Shown here: positions 22,601-37,600 of the stretch, in pieces | Layout of the letters: each line of letters begins with the position of its first letter | Position numbering within the stretch: the stretch's first letter is position 1 | Source: Oreocharis arfaki | Taxonomy: Eukaryota > Chordata > Aves > Passeriformes > Paramythiidae | Assembly (NCBI GenBank): GCA_013398015.1 | Contig: VZRR01014169.1 | Coordinates: forward strand, 66,415-130,414 | Length of the DNA: 64,000 nucleotides | Direction of reading: 5' to 3' | Notes under the pieces: model-generated | Database searches by the model: none | What the model saw: only the letters and a program-made list of their open reading frames with translations | Told to the model about the DNA's origin: nothing | Program-made: the position numbers and the translations under genes

Positions 22601-25600
22601 CCTTATTGCATAACCTTTTGTGCTTACTGAGTTTTTTGAGGAATTTTTCTTTTTAATGGTTATGTGCTAGGATTGGGTCAGTGTGGAAATCAGTTTTCTC
22701 TTGTACCTATTAGGAAATTCTTTTGTAATAGGATTTATTCAGATTGCAAAGGAGAATATAATCTAATAAAAGGATAGCATGGCAGAAATAGGCTTGAATG
22801 AGATCTAACAATAAAGATGTTCAGGCATACGCTCTAGGAAAGGGATTTGGGGAACTGTGATGAGATCTTGAACCTATGAATCCAAATGCAATTCAAGAAG
22901 GAAAAGCCCAATCGCATTATTTTTCTGTCTACACTGATTTTTTAAAATAAAATTAGCTCTTGGAAAAGGAAGCTGAGGCAAAGGCTTTCTTAATTTTTCT
23001 TCTGTTTTCTTGTCTGTACTTCATTCCCTTAACTTGTGCTTTTAATTGCAGAATGTCTTTGTTTTCTCTTCAGTTGTTATTACCTCTCAAACTTAGTAAA
23101 TACTGTTTAAGATTTTGGAAATAATTTGAAACAAAATATTTTTTTTAGCTTAATGAGGGCAGCTGACATTAGGAGTAGCCTTGTTTCAATAGAGCTGTGT
23201 AAGATATTAATAAAGTGAAAATTGTTACTGAATCAAAACGCACACGGTGGATGTGCCTCAGAAAAAGTACATCAGTTAATCTCTTGCTTCTTTAATGTCT
23301 TTGCTGAAAATTGCTTAACTGTCACGCCTTCTTCAAAACTGTGTGGTTTTATCCTGCTTCAGATTTTTTGCTTATAGAAAAACTATTATGTAACAAGTTT
23401 TTTGTATATGACAGTGTCAAATTAGTCACCTTTCTATCTTTCAGCATTTGTACAGACCCTATTGCCATAGTAACTGAGCTCTTCATAATGGTTAATGTAT
23501 TAATCCTCAGAACAGCCCTGTGAGCTGGAGAGGTGTTCCTGCTTCACATGGGAGTCATGGACTCATAGGAGAGCTGAGTGATTTAAGGATAAACCCACAA
23601 GCCAATGAGAGCAGAGAGCCTTTTATTCCTGTTCCTGTGGTATAAGTGACCTCTTGGTTGAACTGTCTTTTCTCTGCCCAGCTTTCTCAAATGAATGAAT
23701 TTTAGTGGAATTGGCTGCTGCCATCTGGGATGTGCTCATTTGTGTATGAGATCCATGTGGCTGTCAGTGTTCAGCACATCAGGCTTAATGAACTCTGAAG
23801 ATACTAAGGAAATTAAATGTATGGATAGCTCCTGTGTATTCTCAGTGGATCATGAGATAGATTTTTTTTTTTTCTTCCTGTATATCACAATACCAAAAAT
23901 TGGCCAGTTTTGATTATACCAGTGCTCATGTAATTGGCAATATATGGCTCATGTCTGTGCTGATACAGCAATGCCTTAGAATATCTCTTTTGAAGACTGA
24001 CCTGTAAAACTTTTTAAGCTTGACTTTGAAATCTTTGCGTTTGGAACATTCTGATATTTTTGGGGTTTTTTGTTGCTTGGTTATTTTCAATTTTTAGACA
24101 GAGCATAGTTCCCAAGTGGAAAGGAAACGCCGAGACTCATTCGGGATGTTTGACGGTTATGATAGTTGTAGTGAGGACACCAGCAGCAGCTCCAGTTCAG
24201 ATGAGAGTGAGGAGGAAGTTGCTCCTTTGCCATCCAGTCTCCCAATTATCAAGAACAATGGGCAAGTTTATACTTATCCAGATGGCAAATCTGGCATGGG
24301 TAAGTATGTGCCGTGTGAGTGCAAGGAGTTGGATATTGATGGGCTTTAAAAAGCCTGTGCTGGGTTGTGAGGGTTCAATCCCAGATGTTGGTTCCAACTG
24401 AAAAGGGACCAAAGCAGCCGAAGGGTTTGGGTTGGTTGGTTTTGGGAGGGGGAATTGTTTGGGTTCTGCTAAACTGGTATAAGAGAGGGTTTGAGTCCTG
24501 CTGACAGGGAAGAAATAGTATGGGAACATCTGCCCTCCTGTCAAATGTGTTGCATCCATCTGCACATGCATGTGTGTGTTCTCACGTGCATTGGTTTTAC
24601 TCTTGGAGCTTTGAGGACAATGTCAGTGTGTTCTCTGGGCATACCTTCTCTCTGCCCTTGATGTTACAGATACAAGATGTTTAAATATATTTCTTCCTAT
24701 TCTAGGAAAACTTAACTGCTACTGTACAAAACCTGTTAGTGTATACCTGCTCACTCGTCACTAGCTGTGAGCTGGAAAATACTAGAAAAATAGATTTAAA
24801 AGGGAAGATTTCTTTTGTTATCAGGGAAAAGTATTTTATGGGAAATCCTAGTGATTAGTGTAGAGCTCTCTCTGGGCAGAATTTTGGTATTGTCTCACTG
24901 GCATTAGCTGGTCTCTAAGTCTTACTCATCATGGAAAACACTGTGGGCGATGCTGTCCACCTCTGAAACATGATTCCAGCCAGAAGAAAACTTTGGTGGG
25001 CTGGGGTACTTGGGATGTACTAACCTATGAATCAAACAGGAGATCTGGTTTTATTTCAGGTTGGAAGTATTAAATATTTAGAGGAAACCAAGATTGGCAG
25101 GCCCAGATTCAAAGCAGATGTTTCCTTGAGAACAGTGAAAAACCAGAAATCAGGCTTGAGCGGCTTTAGCTGGATCATTCACTTGCACCGGGGGTGAAAT
25201 TAATAGGGAGCAGAAAGAGGCACTGTTTCCCCAGTGAACTTGAGGTTCTTGGTGTTTCACTGACATTAGTGGTGGTGTTTTAAATTTTAAGTTATTTTCC
25301 TGTGCAATTCTCTTTGGGGTCAAACCCTCAGATACTGTTTGATGGTGCCACCTCCTTCATTCTGTCCTCTTCGTTCTGAATTCTTACTGCTGTTTTAACT
25401 ACACCCTTAACATTCTGGTTTTTTTTTCTCTCCTCTGATTAGCTACATGTGAGATGTGTGGGATGGTTGGTGTCCGGGACGCTTTTTACTCTAAAACCAA
25501 GCGCTTCTGCAGCGTGTCGTGCTCCAGAAGCTACTCCTCCAACTCCAAGAAGGCCAGCATTCTGGCCAGGCTTCAGGTAGCGGTACAGACACCGTTTTCT

Positions 25601-28600
25601 TTACATCCTTACTGTTGTCTGTGATGGTGAAATTGGGCGTTTGTAGAGATGGCTGCATGTTTTAAGATAAGTTTCTTGGGTTTGAGGGTTTTCTTTACAG
25701 AGCTGCAAAATAGGGATATGTCCATTCGCTTAAAACATTAGTCAAATAATCATCCAGGCATGTTTGTGGTGTTCAAGAAAAGATAGAGAAATGTCAAGAA
25801 ATATCATTATACCCTGTCTCAAATTCTTTGCAATAAATGCCAAGAGGTTGCATTGCTGTAAGTTAGATTAAAAATTCTTCCTTTTGACCTGCTTTTAAGA
25901 GATATCTTTTTTTCAGGTAAACGACAGTGAATCTATAATGCTGTTCAAGTTGGAATAGTAGTACAAAAGTCATCTTTTGGACATTCCTTACTACTGGTTT
26001 TTAAATTTATTTTGTAATACGTGTAGTTGTGTGATACTTAGTCTGTATACTTCTAATTTTAGTTTAAATCTGCCAAAGATAGCTATAGACCTGTGGAAAT
26101 TTCCTGATGGGAGTTTGGGAAGATGTTATTTACTTGGGTTGTTGATTTTTTTTAGGGTAAACCTCCAACAAAGAAGGCTAAAGTTCTACAAAAACAGCCC
26201 TTAGTGGCTAAATTAGCAGCATATGCCCAGTACCAAGCAACTTTACAAAACCAGGCAAAGACAAAAGCAGGTAACAGCATATAAACAGAGCTGAGACAAA
26301 AATACTGAAAGATTTGTGCCTCATTAGCAGCTTCCTAACTAAAATAACTTTCCCTTAGCAGCTGTCCCTGTGGAAGGTTTCAGCTGGGGTAACTACATCA
26401 ATAGTAATAGCTTTACAGCAGCTCCTGTTACCTGCTTTAAACATGTGAGTATTTCTCACTTTTTGCTTTCTTGTGTGTGTGAGTCCCTCAGAATTCTTTA
26501 ATTTGTTTTTCCAAAACAATAGTATCTAAATATCTTTCATGACCTATGAACTATAACTGTTAGTATGACTACTTTTTAGATAATTTATCTGTCCTTTAAA
26601 ACCGTTCTGAACACCATCAGTGACTTTCATCATATATACACTCTCATTAACGAAAAGGAAGGCTCTTAAATATTTGGGAGTTGTTTTTCTCATATTTAAG
26701 TCACAGAATTATCTCATGTACTGCAGATTAACAAACCAACCAAGTCAAGATGTACTGAGAGCAGTTACAAAAGGCTTTTTGGATTGTCAGGCTCGCTCCA
26801 TCGTGTCTGACTGATCTTTTCATTACATATTTGGCTTTGGGGTTTTCTTTCTTACTTTTTAGTCAGATTTTCCCTGTCAGTCATGCTGCCAGGTAGTCTA
26901 GTACAGGGGAAAATGAAGGCTGTTGAAATCTGAAATTTAAAAGTTAGTTTTCTTTGTATTAGAGTTAAAAAAAGTTTCGAACAAAAAGACATTCTTTAGT
27001 GACTGAGGAAATTAGAGGATAGGGAAAATATTTAGGACCATATGTCTTTAATGTGTTTGTAAAATTCCAATAATTAGATATTGTTTAAAATATTGTCAGT
27101 ACTTTCTGTCTCTTAAGAAAAAGCTTTGGCAGAAGGTGTTTTCTCAGCATATGTTTTAATTTGAGAAGTTGAAGTGTTCTGTGTTACAAAATTTTTGTTT
27201 TGCTTGAAATTATGTGATGAAAGTTGCAATCAAAACAAACATTTTGCTTCATGGAAGTTGTCCATGACAGAGAAGAGACATATTTTCTCTCCAGCTCAAG
27301 AGTTCCTGCTGAGCCCTGTCAGCTCATAAACCAGTGGGAGTTGAGGGCTCCTGGCAGTTGGCACTTTGTGAATAGTACCCTTTATGCTCAGAGGCCTCAG
27401 CTACTGCCCAGAACAGAGCCTTGATTTAGGAGAACTTGGGGAATTTGTATCAAATTCCACATGCTTGTGTCAGCATGTTTGCACTTTGCTTTCACGGCTA
27501 TGTACATGTAATAAGTGATTTCATAAGTCCATATCAAAAAGTATCATTTGATAACATGGGCTGTGCTATTGTATTGTTGCCTTTTCCTGGTCTTAAAACT
27601 AAGAACCAAACACGGTTAAGTGAAAAAAGGGGTTTTCACCTCGGTATTTATTTAAGGATCCTTAGGTGCAGCACTTCATCCCGGTGGAATGCCCTGAAAT
27701 GCACCCCGAAATGCACACCAGCACCCGAAAAGCACATACAATTACAGGCCTTACAAAGTAACATATCTATCAAAGATTCCCCAGTGAGAGGCTGGCGTGA
27801 ACCCCCGTCTCGAGGAACCTTCCCCTGGATGGGCCTATCTCAGTTTATAGAGTGTGTTCTGGAGAAGACCTTGGTGTCTGGGGTGTTCTGACCTCTGACT
27901 GCGAGGCTTCCAGGATGTTCGGTTTCCTGTTCTAACGAAATAGTGGGTCTCAGCTAGGTTATCTAACTTGAGGAACTATAAGTATGTGGGCTAAAGGCAT
28001 TAAGAATGCGTAAAAGCTATGTAAAAGAGTATATAAAAGTTGTATAAAAGAAAAAAGTTTTATAAAATAAAATCATCACAGTATCAGTATCAACAAATGC
28101 CTCAGGATGGGTGGCATCCTCAATTAGAGACATCTACAATTGTCAAGTCACACGTAAATTATGCTCCAACATTCCGTTTTATTAAAAGGAGTTGTATCTT
28201 CCTTTCTGACTGCTTTGTTCGTTCTGCTGCACAGTGCCCCAATAATGTGAACCAAGACCACACTCATGGTCACATTGTACCTTGAAAGTTTTTGCAAGAT
28301 AATGGCAGCATTGCTACCAAGTAGCCTGAAACTTGTTTCTTTTCTGTCCTCGTTTTCCTTTTTCATACAAGTAAAATGCAAATCCCACAGTTTTCTTTGG
28401 AGATTTCTGCTTCTTTGGTGGATATGAGTTAGTGTCATAAGGGTATGATTTGCATTTAACTTTTCTGTAATTATTTCTTTGAAAAGTACATTATTTAAAC
28501 CAGTCAGAATCTGAAAAACACATCAGATGTGTGCTCTCTCGTTAGATCCTTCTTTGTCCCACTCTCCACTGATAATTAAACAATATTCTTTTTGCCTTTC

Positions 28601-31600
28601 TGGGAATATTATTGCTGTTTTCTGTGTACTGTATTGCTTTGATTTGTAAAAGTTTGTATTAGCTGATGTTTGCTTAGTATCTATATTACGGATTTCATAC
28701 ACCTGTATGTATGTGATGGAATATATAAAGCTTATTCTGTTAAAGACCAAAGTTTTGAATTGACAGTAAAATCATGATATATCTACCCTTAAATTCATTA
28801 TTCAATAAAATATATTGAATTTATTGGTTATACTTGGTGTATCTGTATGGATATTTGATAAGGAACATTGGGATCAATATTAAAGAAAATTTAAGGCAAT
28901 TATGAGATGTGAGATTGGGTTTAATAATTATTTTTTTAATAACCTGGCATACTTCAGTATCTCATGTAGATTTCCCACATCAGTTTTTCTGTTGTTTTTT
29001 TTTCCTGGGGATTTATTTCTTCTTCAACTTAAAACAGTTTCAAGATTTAGATATTTTAATTCTAAAATGTAAGTTCTGTCTCTTTCTCTTCATGATAAGG
29101 ATTAATTTCAAAGTATTTTGATGTGCTTTTTGTGCTTCCATGTTACTTTTATTCCAGACTTGAGTCAACACTGATGAAATTCAGTAGCAATAGTACAGCC
29201 ATGCCCATGACTTCAGAGTTCAGTAAACAGAAGTAGGGAATAGCTGTGTTTTATGTCCTACAGGAAGCCCATGACAACGCCAGAATTCCCATTTGTGCAC
29301 CTTGCAGCCTCTTATTTTTGTCAAATTGCATTAATCAGGCACAGAGTAGTAGCTGCTGCAAGGAGAAAAACTCAATTTAATGTTTTTAATATTGAGTTAC
29401 AGGTTAGTCCCATACAGTGAGCTCATGGCTGACCCGCATTCTACGTTTTCTCCTCTAAACACTTTTTACTCTTTTCTGTAGCTGCTTGTATTAGTTTAAA
29501 CCGTTCCTACAACTGAAAGCAAATTACAGTTGTTTGAATTGTTTTGCAGTACTACTTATGGGACAATTTCATGCAAAATTAAGAGCAATTATTTTCACTC
29601 TGTTGCTAGTGAGAGGCACGTTTCCTGAAGTTCTTTCTTCCAGCTGAATTTTATTCTGAGCGAAAATATTGTTGTTCTCTTGGTTTCTTGTGTTTATTTA
29701 AACTATATCGTGTGATTTAAGGGAGCATTTCCAGGATGCTACACTGGGGGGCAGTGCTCGGCTTTGAAGAGCCTTTTGCACCTTGTCTCCTCTGGCATTA
29801 CCTATTGTTGGGGCACTGCTCACACACGAGGTTTCAGCATTCCATACAATTCAGGATTTGGTAGCATCACCAGCAGGATTTGCCATTAAAATACTGATTT
29901 AATTTAAAGTCTGGAATCATGGCAGTGTTGATGCCATCCAAAACCTTTAAAAGCTTCTTGTTTAAGCCATGTGAGCTCTTTGTCCAGCTGTGTGTGTGGG
30001 GATACTTGGCCTTTAGGTGCTCCTGTCAAACAGGCCCTTCCTGACTGCACCTTACCTTGCAGAGAAGGCCCTTGGTGCTCACAGATAGATCCTCCCAGGT
30101 CATGTCCCGAAGCAGGAAGCCAGGAACCAGCTCTTCCTTGTTTGAGAGTGATGTGAAGTGGATCTCTTCGTCATGAGTCTGAAAGGTAAATTTGTTCTTA
30201 CCTGTAAATGATGGTTCTGCTAGTTCACACTATGCCAATCCAGACTGCAGTCAACTTCCAGCCAGCAGATAGATAAGACTTAACACTTCTCTAGTGCTTT
30301 TTGAGTTTTTAAAAGCACTCTTCAAACATTGATTGATTAATCAGATGAGATAGAGGAGAGGCGAAGAAAGATGGCTGTCACAGCACTGGTTTATCCAGGT
30401 CTTCCTGCCTTAAGAATATCCTTAATGAGTGAAGGAGACCAAGATGGTGCAGTGTAGGTGGTGTGCTGTAAACCATCCCTCAGGACAGTACCATTGTCCG
30501 GCATTTCAGCAGTGATGCTGCACAGGATGGCTTTCTTCTTGAAAGGGTGAGCCATATGGATTGGTGTAGGAGAACTAGCAGAACCAATGTTTTCACAGAC
30601 AAGGACAAATTTAACTTTCTGCTATTTCCCTCTATACCAATCCACATTCTAGAAATGAAATTTCCATTATAGGTTGTTGTTGGGAGAAGTGTTTTGATAT
30701 ACTTTTCTCTCTGAATCAACTGAATAGATGAGCAGGCAGTAAAACGTATTTCAATTGAGCGCAGCTGGATTATGAAATTATTCAGCACTGTTTTTGATTG
30801 TTTGGCCTCATCTTTATCTCTATACAAGGCAACAAGATTTGCTAAAATATGCAGTTTGAAAAGTTTATTTCCCCAATTCAATTCAAAAATCTCCACATGT
30901 CAATTTAGAGAAGGTAGTGAATATGGGATGGGACATAAGTTGTATCTGCGTGTTTTGTGTGTGAAAATAAGCCATCATCTTTTCAGTTGGATTTTTCTCT
31001 GGCTGCCAGTTGGCAGAAGAGAGCTCTGTGGTCTAGACTGGTGTAGATGGGATATAGCAGAACATGAAGAGACCAGGCTTCAAGAATAAAAACTGGCATA
31101 CTTATATATCCTATGAGTTAAAACTAGTTTTAAGTTTTGTATAGTCTCAAATGCTTCAACCAGTGAAGGGTTTCCTTTTTTTAAGATAAGTTCAGCTTTT
31201 AATACTGCTAGTGGCAATTGCTGATTGCCAGCAAAATTCCGATATTGTCGTTTCCAGTCATTCAGGATTAATCCAGATTTCTTCATCTGTAGCTCTCAGC
31301 AAAAATTCTGTGCAGTTGGAGGCTATTCCCACTGAGTGGTTCAGTTCTCTGGGTTTGCAAAGAGCTTTGTAAATGAGACATGGTGCAGAGCCAGAGGATC
31401 CCTCCTTCAGTACTCCCTGTGATAGCTAGGTAATCTCTGAACTGATAAGAATTTATTTTTCTCGGAATTGATACGACTGTTGTTCTAAAACACCCAGAAT
31501 ATGAATTTCTGTCTTCTGGGTAGTCTCAAGTTTAGCGCAGACTGAGTAATTTTCTAGCTTGTTGCTGATATAACTTCATTTGAGGTACTGTTAAGAGTTT

Positions 31601-34600
31601 AGGTTCTTCAGCGCTGTGCATTTCTGGTATCTGCAATACCATCTTTGACTAACATTTCATGATGTTCTGTTCAACGAGATGTTCTCCTGGAGATAGCAAA
31701 CTTAATGTAATTTCTATCACCATCTTCTGCAAACCCTTACAAGTTCATCAGGCATGTATTCCTCCTTGTTCCTAACATATTCCTCACACAGGACAGTGTG
31801 AGAGATCTTGCTATGCCTTTCCTTCTGGTGTTCATTAAAAAGGTGCCACTCAGAGCCTTCTGTTCTTTTTGTCTGCTCCATGGAGGGATCACTTGCAGGT
31901 CATGTGAAAGCATGTTCCTCTGAGAGGATGCAAACCAGTGGGTGATAAACTCCACCATAATAAATCGTCAGAATAGATTCAAGAAATAATTTTTAGGCAT
32001 TCTTCCAGAAGCATGCCTGACTTGCAGAATTTAAAGGTTTTGGTGTCTGTGCTACAGGTACCATAATTTTCTTGCAAGGAGAATTGCATAGGAATTCCAC
32101 CATTCTCACTAACATCAGTAGTTTGTTCCTAATTAAAACATCATAGAATAAAACTGACCTGTGAGAATGTACAATTTGTCCTTAACTGATATTTAAACTT
32201 GGAATGCTATAGGTTTTTTTCAGTAAATTCACAGGAATAATTGGATACAATTACAGTACTACGCATAAGCATCAAATCAAAACCAAAGTAGGTTCTCATA
32301 GAAACAGTGGTTTCTAACCATGTGTTTGTTATATGTATATTGAATATTTTGTCTTTTTAAGTTGCTTGTAGAACACTGAGATAACAAAAAATTAGTATTT
32401 TTACATGGTGAACTGATGACTTTTCAACCCCAACCTTGACAGGCACCCATGGGGACTTGCTGGGGTGATATTGCAGAAGGAGTGCGAGTGGAGGTTCCAA
32501 ACACTGACTGCAGCCTACCTACCAAAGTCTTCTGGATAGCTGGAATTGTAAAATTAGCAGGTAAATGTGTTTTAGTTGAAATTAAAATAATCAAAAGAAC
32601 TGTGTGAAGTGATCTAATAATTTAGTCAGTGATCACCTGGTGAGTGTCATGCTGACACTAGTCAGGTTAGCAGAGCTGTGTCTGTAGGTTACACGTTGTA
32701 GTGTTGTCACTGTTCTACAGTGGCTGCAGTGATGCTTGAGAATGTCTATCCTTGGTTTGGTTTTTTTAATATTGCCTCAGAGTGTGGTAAGAGCAGTCCA
32801 GAGCAGATAAGAAACTGTATAAGAGCTGGCAAGAAGCCTCGTTATACAAACCACTTGTCTTGTTAAAAAGTTAGAAATTCAAAGTCACAGATCCAAGATA
32901 TCAAAAAGCAGATACTGTGCATAATTTTGTCCTCTTACATACGACTTCTAAAGGTTTATAGTTAAAGAATTTTAATTTTAATTAAATTTACTTACATGAT
33001 AACACATGCACATTTATCAAAGTAATCCATTCTGTTCATTATTAGCATCCAGAAATGCGCCATTAAAAAAACTTGCTATAAAAAATTACATTTAGAAAAC
33101 CCATGACGATTGTTCAAGAAATATTAAAACATATTTTATAATCTTGTTTAATTCTTGTAAATTTTTTTTAATGTTTTCTTTCAGGCTACAATGCTCTGCT
33201 GAGATATGAAGGCTTTGAAAATGATTCAAGTCTTGACTTCTGGTGCAACATTTGCGGGTCTGACATCCACCCAGTTGGTTGGTGCGCAACCAGTGGGAAG
33301 CCCTTAGTTCCTCCTCGAAGTATGTAAATAGTGGCCTTACTGACTGATGTCAAAGTCTCTTTATTAAACTAAATTTGCTCATGGTCCAGTTATCAAAGTA
33401 TTCTTTCACCGTAACAACTCTTTCAACAGTTATGAATTAATAATTTTGACTTCTGAAAAAATAAGAGCTTGACTGATGCTAAATGCTGATGTTTCTTGCA
33501 ATAGCCCATCTGATGCAACTCAAAGCTTTTGAGATCAGGGTGGCAGCAGTTGGGTAATCAGTGATGGGAACATGCACTGATTTTATTTATACTTCATTAT
33601 TAAATCCTTTACCCTGACCCATAAACTTAATCTTGGGTAGCATTCATTTTCTAAAGAGGCTTTTTGTCATTATTGTCAATAGGCATTTTAATAGTTGTCT
33701 GGGATTTCTTCTTTAAATGTTCCAGACTCTAATATTGTCTCTAATGGACACAATTAAAAATCAGTGGCTTATTTTTTCCCCTTCATTTTCAACAGCTATC
33801 CAACACAAATACACAAACTGGAAAGCTTTTCTAGTGAAACGACTTACTGGTGCCAAAACACTTCCTCCTGACTTTTCTCAGAAGGTAAGGCTGATGCGAT
33901 ATCAGTGATGTTCTGTAAAGAAAATTGCAGCACAATGCGAAGAACTGAAATATTTTACAATGGCACATTAGCTGCTCTTGCAGTGAAGGTGATGCAGTAG
34001 TTTCTTCCCTTAGATGCAGTTTTCCTTGGAATCCCTTCTCCAGTTGTGTCCCCACTTGTCAGTATGTGTTTGGAAAACTGCTCCAGAAAATACAGCTTTC
34101 TTTAAAAATTAGTTAGTCTGTTTTAATTTTAGAATACCCTATTTAAAAAATCCACAGAAAACCCTGAAGTGCTCATGAGTTACCCTATGATGCATGAGAA
34201 AAATGAAAACTGATTTTTCTAATTCAGGAATGATTTTTATCATGCACATATTTCAAGAATATGTTAATATAGCATGGATCTAGAAGGAATGAAGATCATA
34301 CTTTTAAATCCTAGTATTTTTCTCCCGCTCTGAACTAGGTTTTTTTCTTAGTCATGTCTTCAGGTGCGGCAGCTGCTGTATAGTGTGCTGTAAGTTTACT
34401 TCCCAATATTATGAGATGATGGTGAGATGATATAGTTCTTAGTAGAAATATGAGACTTAATTTGTTGTTTTACACTGCATCTAATATTTAAAAAACAACC
34501 AAAAAGCCTTTCTGCAGTTGTTAATTTTTATTTAAAATTTGGCTCAGTTAGGAGCCAAATTAAATTGGCAAGATCTCAGTCCTTTGGGGAGTTGGTAATG

Positions 34601-37600
34601 AAAAGGGCAAGTGGCAGATACTGATTTTTAAATGCAGTCTATTTTCGCAAAGCAGATTAACATCTATTTCCATTCTCTTCCTTTCTTTTGTGTATTTTGA
34701 AGAAATACTTCTGTGAATGGCCAGCTTTAATTATGTTGAAGGTTTGTTTTCCATGCCTTATAATGAAGTATTTTAATCCTGTTTATGAAATGCTGTATTT
34801 TGAGTGGATGACAAAGCAAAACCAAAAAATCTTGAGGTTTTTTCTTGTTAAAATTGTTTCTCAAGGTAACTTCACCCATTGCTAAGAACTGAACAAACTT
34901 TCATTATGTCAGTGGAAAATTCCTTGAACTTATGTGAGAATTGTATGTCATCTTAAGGGATGACCTTGAAACAATTAAAGCATTGTAGGATCTATTCTTA
35001 GTTTTCTGAAACATTTTGTTACAAGGAAATAGAAAAGAAATAATTTGTGTCATTTCTTCAGGTTGATTAACAAGTACTTGAATTAACTTACGAGTGCATC
35101 AATACTGTGCTTTAATAGACAGGAGGGTATAAACCAGAGGATATAAATCATGTTCTTACAGAATGCGTGCTTTGTGTTGCTTCAAGGTGTCTGAGAGTAT
35201 GCAGTACCCATTCAAAACTTCTATGAGGGTAGAAGTGGTGGACAAGACACACCTCTGCCGGACAAGGGTGGCGGTGGTGGAAAGTGTCATTGGGGGCCGC
35301 CTGAGGTTGGTGTATGAAGAGAGTGAGGACAAAACTGACGACTTCTGGTGCCATATGTACAGCCCACTCATTCATCATATTGGCTGGTCTCGAAGTATAG
35401 GACACAGGTTCAAAAGATCAGGTAAGTTTGGTTTGGGTTAGAGGTGTTTTGTGGCCACTGTTGGCTGGGAGGAGTCTGGCTTAAGCAGTTCTGTTGCTTT
35501 ATGCAATTAATCAAACTACCTTGAATAGTAATACTTGAAAACATATGTAATGTGGCCCAGGAGTTTTACCAATATATTACACTTAAGAATTTCAGTTAAA
35601 ATTATAATTAACGTGTTATACAGCAGTGGAAAAGCCACAGTAACCTTTAGGTTGATTTGTAGTATGTTGATATTTAGAAGATTCAATGATAAACAGAGGT
35701 CAGCAAAGTGTAGGCAGAAAAACCTTTAACTGCACAATTCAAGCGTGGTAAATTTCACTTTTCATGCTGATACCTGGAATTACAGCCCCGCTCCACAAAC
35801 TCCTAGTTTCTTCACATCTAACTCCTTTTTTTGTACAATATGATACGGACAAGTATCCTAGTAGATACAGAATTTCTATTTACTTGCAAGTTTAAAGACT
35901 GTCTGATGTTTTGTATTGCAGTATTTACATGATTTAGAGGACATTAGGGGATGTCCAGGGAAAGTGAAATGACCATCTAATAGAAGGGACACAATTAAGA
36001 CCTTTGCTACCTAAAATACAAAAGCAGTTGTTATTTGAAATAGTTAAGGTTTCTAAACGAAAAAAAGTCTGTGTTTTTTATTATTTCTCTATTCCTTTGA
36101 GCTGGTATCCCTTGTCAGGAACAGAATTTCTGTAAAGCATTCCACAATGCTTCCCTTCAGGGAAAGGCCTTCAGTTTTCCTAATGATTCAACTTTCACTG
36201 AAACCATTTATAAACAGATAGAGATAGGTATAGATAGAGATATTTCAAGTGATTGTGTAATTATATAAAAATATATATAAAGTGTAATTTTATGTCATAG
36301 CATAGTGCAGAGTACTTTACCTGCCAGTTTTTAGCAAAAGCTTCTATGTAATACTTTCATAGATGTTGTGACATAATCAGATGGTCTTGTAAATACTGGA
36401 TAATGGTTTTTTTCCGTAAATGTTGTTTGTATTATAGAGGCAGCTCAGGTTGAAGTCAGCAAAGAAAACGGATGGATTATGTCCTCCTGATTTTTGTGGG
36501 AGTGTTACTAGAAACTGTGGGCTTCCCACACCAATGATTGTATGGTATTGGTTAATATATTCAGAAAAACATATTGTTTGCTCTGTGAACAAAACTTCAT
36601 AACAATATTGTAATACTATTATTATTCCCTGTAGATATTACAAAGAAACAGGATGGACATTTTGATGCACCCCCACACTTATTTATGAAGGTGAGTTCAG
36701 TAGATAGAGCACTCTTTGTAGAGTTGATTGAGGACCTGTAGTTCCTGTTGTGTGTAAACCAGACCTGAAACTCTATTTACATCTTGGCCCAGCACAAACG
36801 TTTCTGCTTTTATTACCCAATCTGACCTCCTTGATATAAGCAGAGGTGGTAGAACAGGTATTTCAGCCTGTTTGTTGGGCAATGTGGGGGTGTGTTTTGT
36901 TCCAGGCTCATTAAATTATTTGTTTCTGCTGCTATTCTGTGATTATTTAGGTAAAAGAGGTTGATGCAGCTGGAGAGTGGTTTAAAGAAGGAATGAAGTT
37001 GGAAGCTATAGACCCCCTAAACCTTTCAGCAATATGTGTGGCAACTATCAGAAAGGTAAGAAAGCAAATGTACATTTTTGGGAGGCAGAGAGCAATCCTT
37101 TTTGAACCTTTGTTCAGGCTTGAAACAAAAAGCTCAAAATGAAAACCGGTGGCAGTTCATTCACACAGTGAATGGGGTATGTCTGTTAATCGTTTATATA
37201 CAACTGCTATGAAAACATGTTCATGTAAATTTTAGTCTCTGGAAATTCAGCCTTACCTTTACTTCGAATATATTTGTGAGATGAATTTGCAGGAAAATCT
37301 TCTGCTGATTTTACCAAGTGTTTTGCAACTGTTCAAAACCAAACTTCGTCTTGCTGACTTGCAAAAGTCTATGAAGATATTTTAAGGTTGTCCTTCTTTC
37401 TTAGCTTGATTGAAAGGGAGCCAATCCATGTGAAATCTGCTGTAAAAGAGAAAATGTAAAAAGCAGCTCAGCTGAATTGTTTAACCTTTCCAGTGAGGAG
37501 GAGTATGGTTATGATTTTGAGTAATTGTGTACCAAATAGCCTTGCAAGATGAAGAACAGACTGGGTTATGAAGCTTTAGAAGTACAGCTGATATTCACAA

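Noticed and set aside
27436..27891. 151-codon plus-strand open frame in MBTD1 intron 5
   Set aside because: It crosses unique intron into the LTR-like element in the antisense direction, with no protein similarity.
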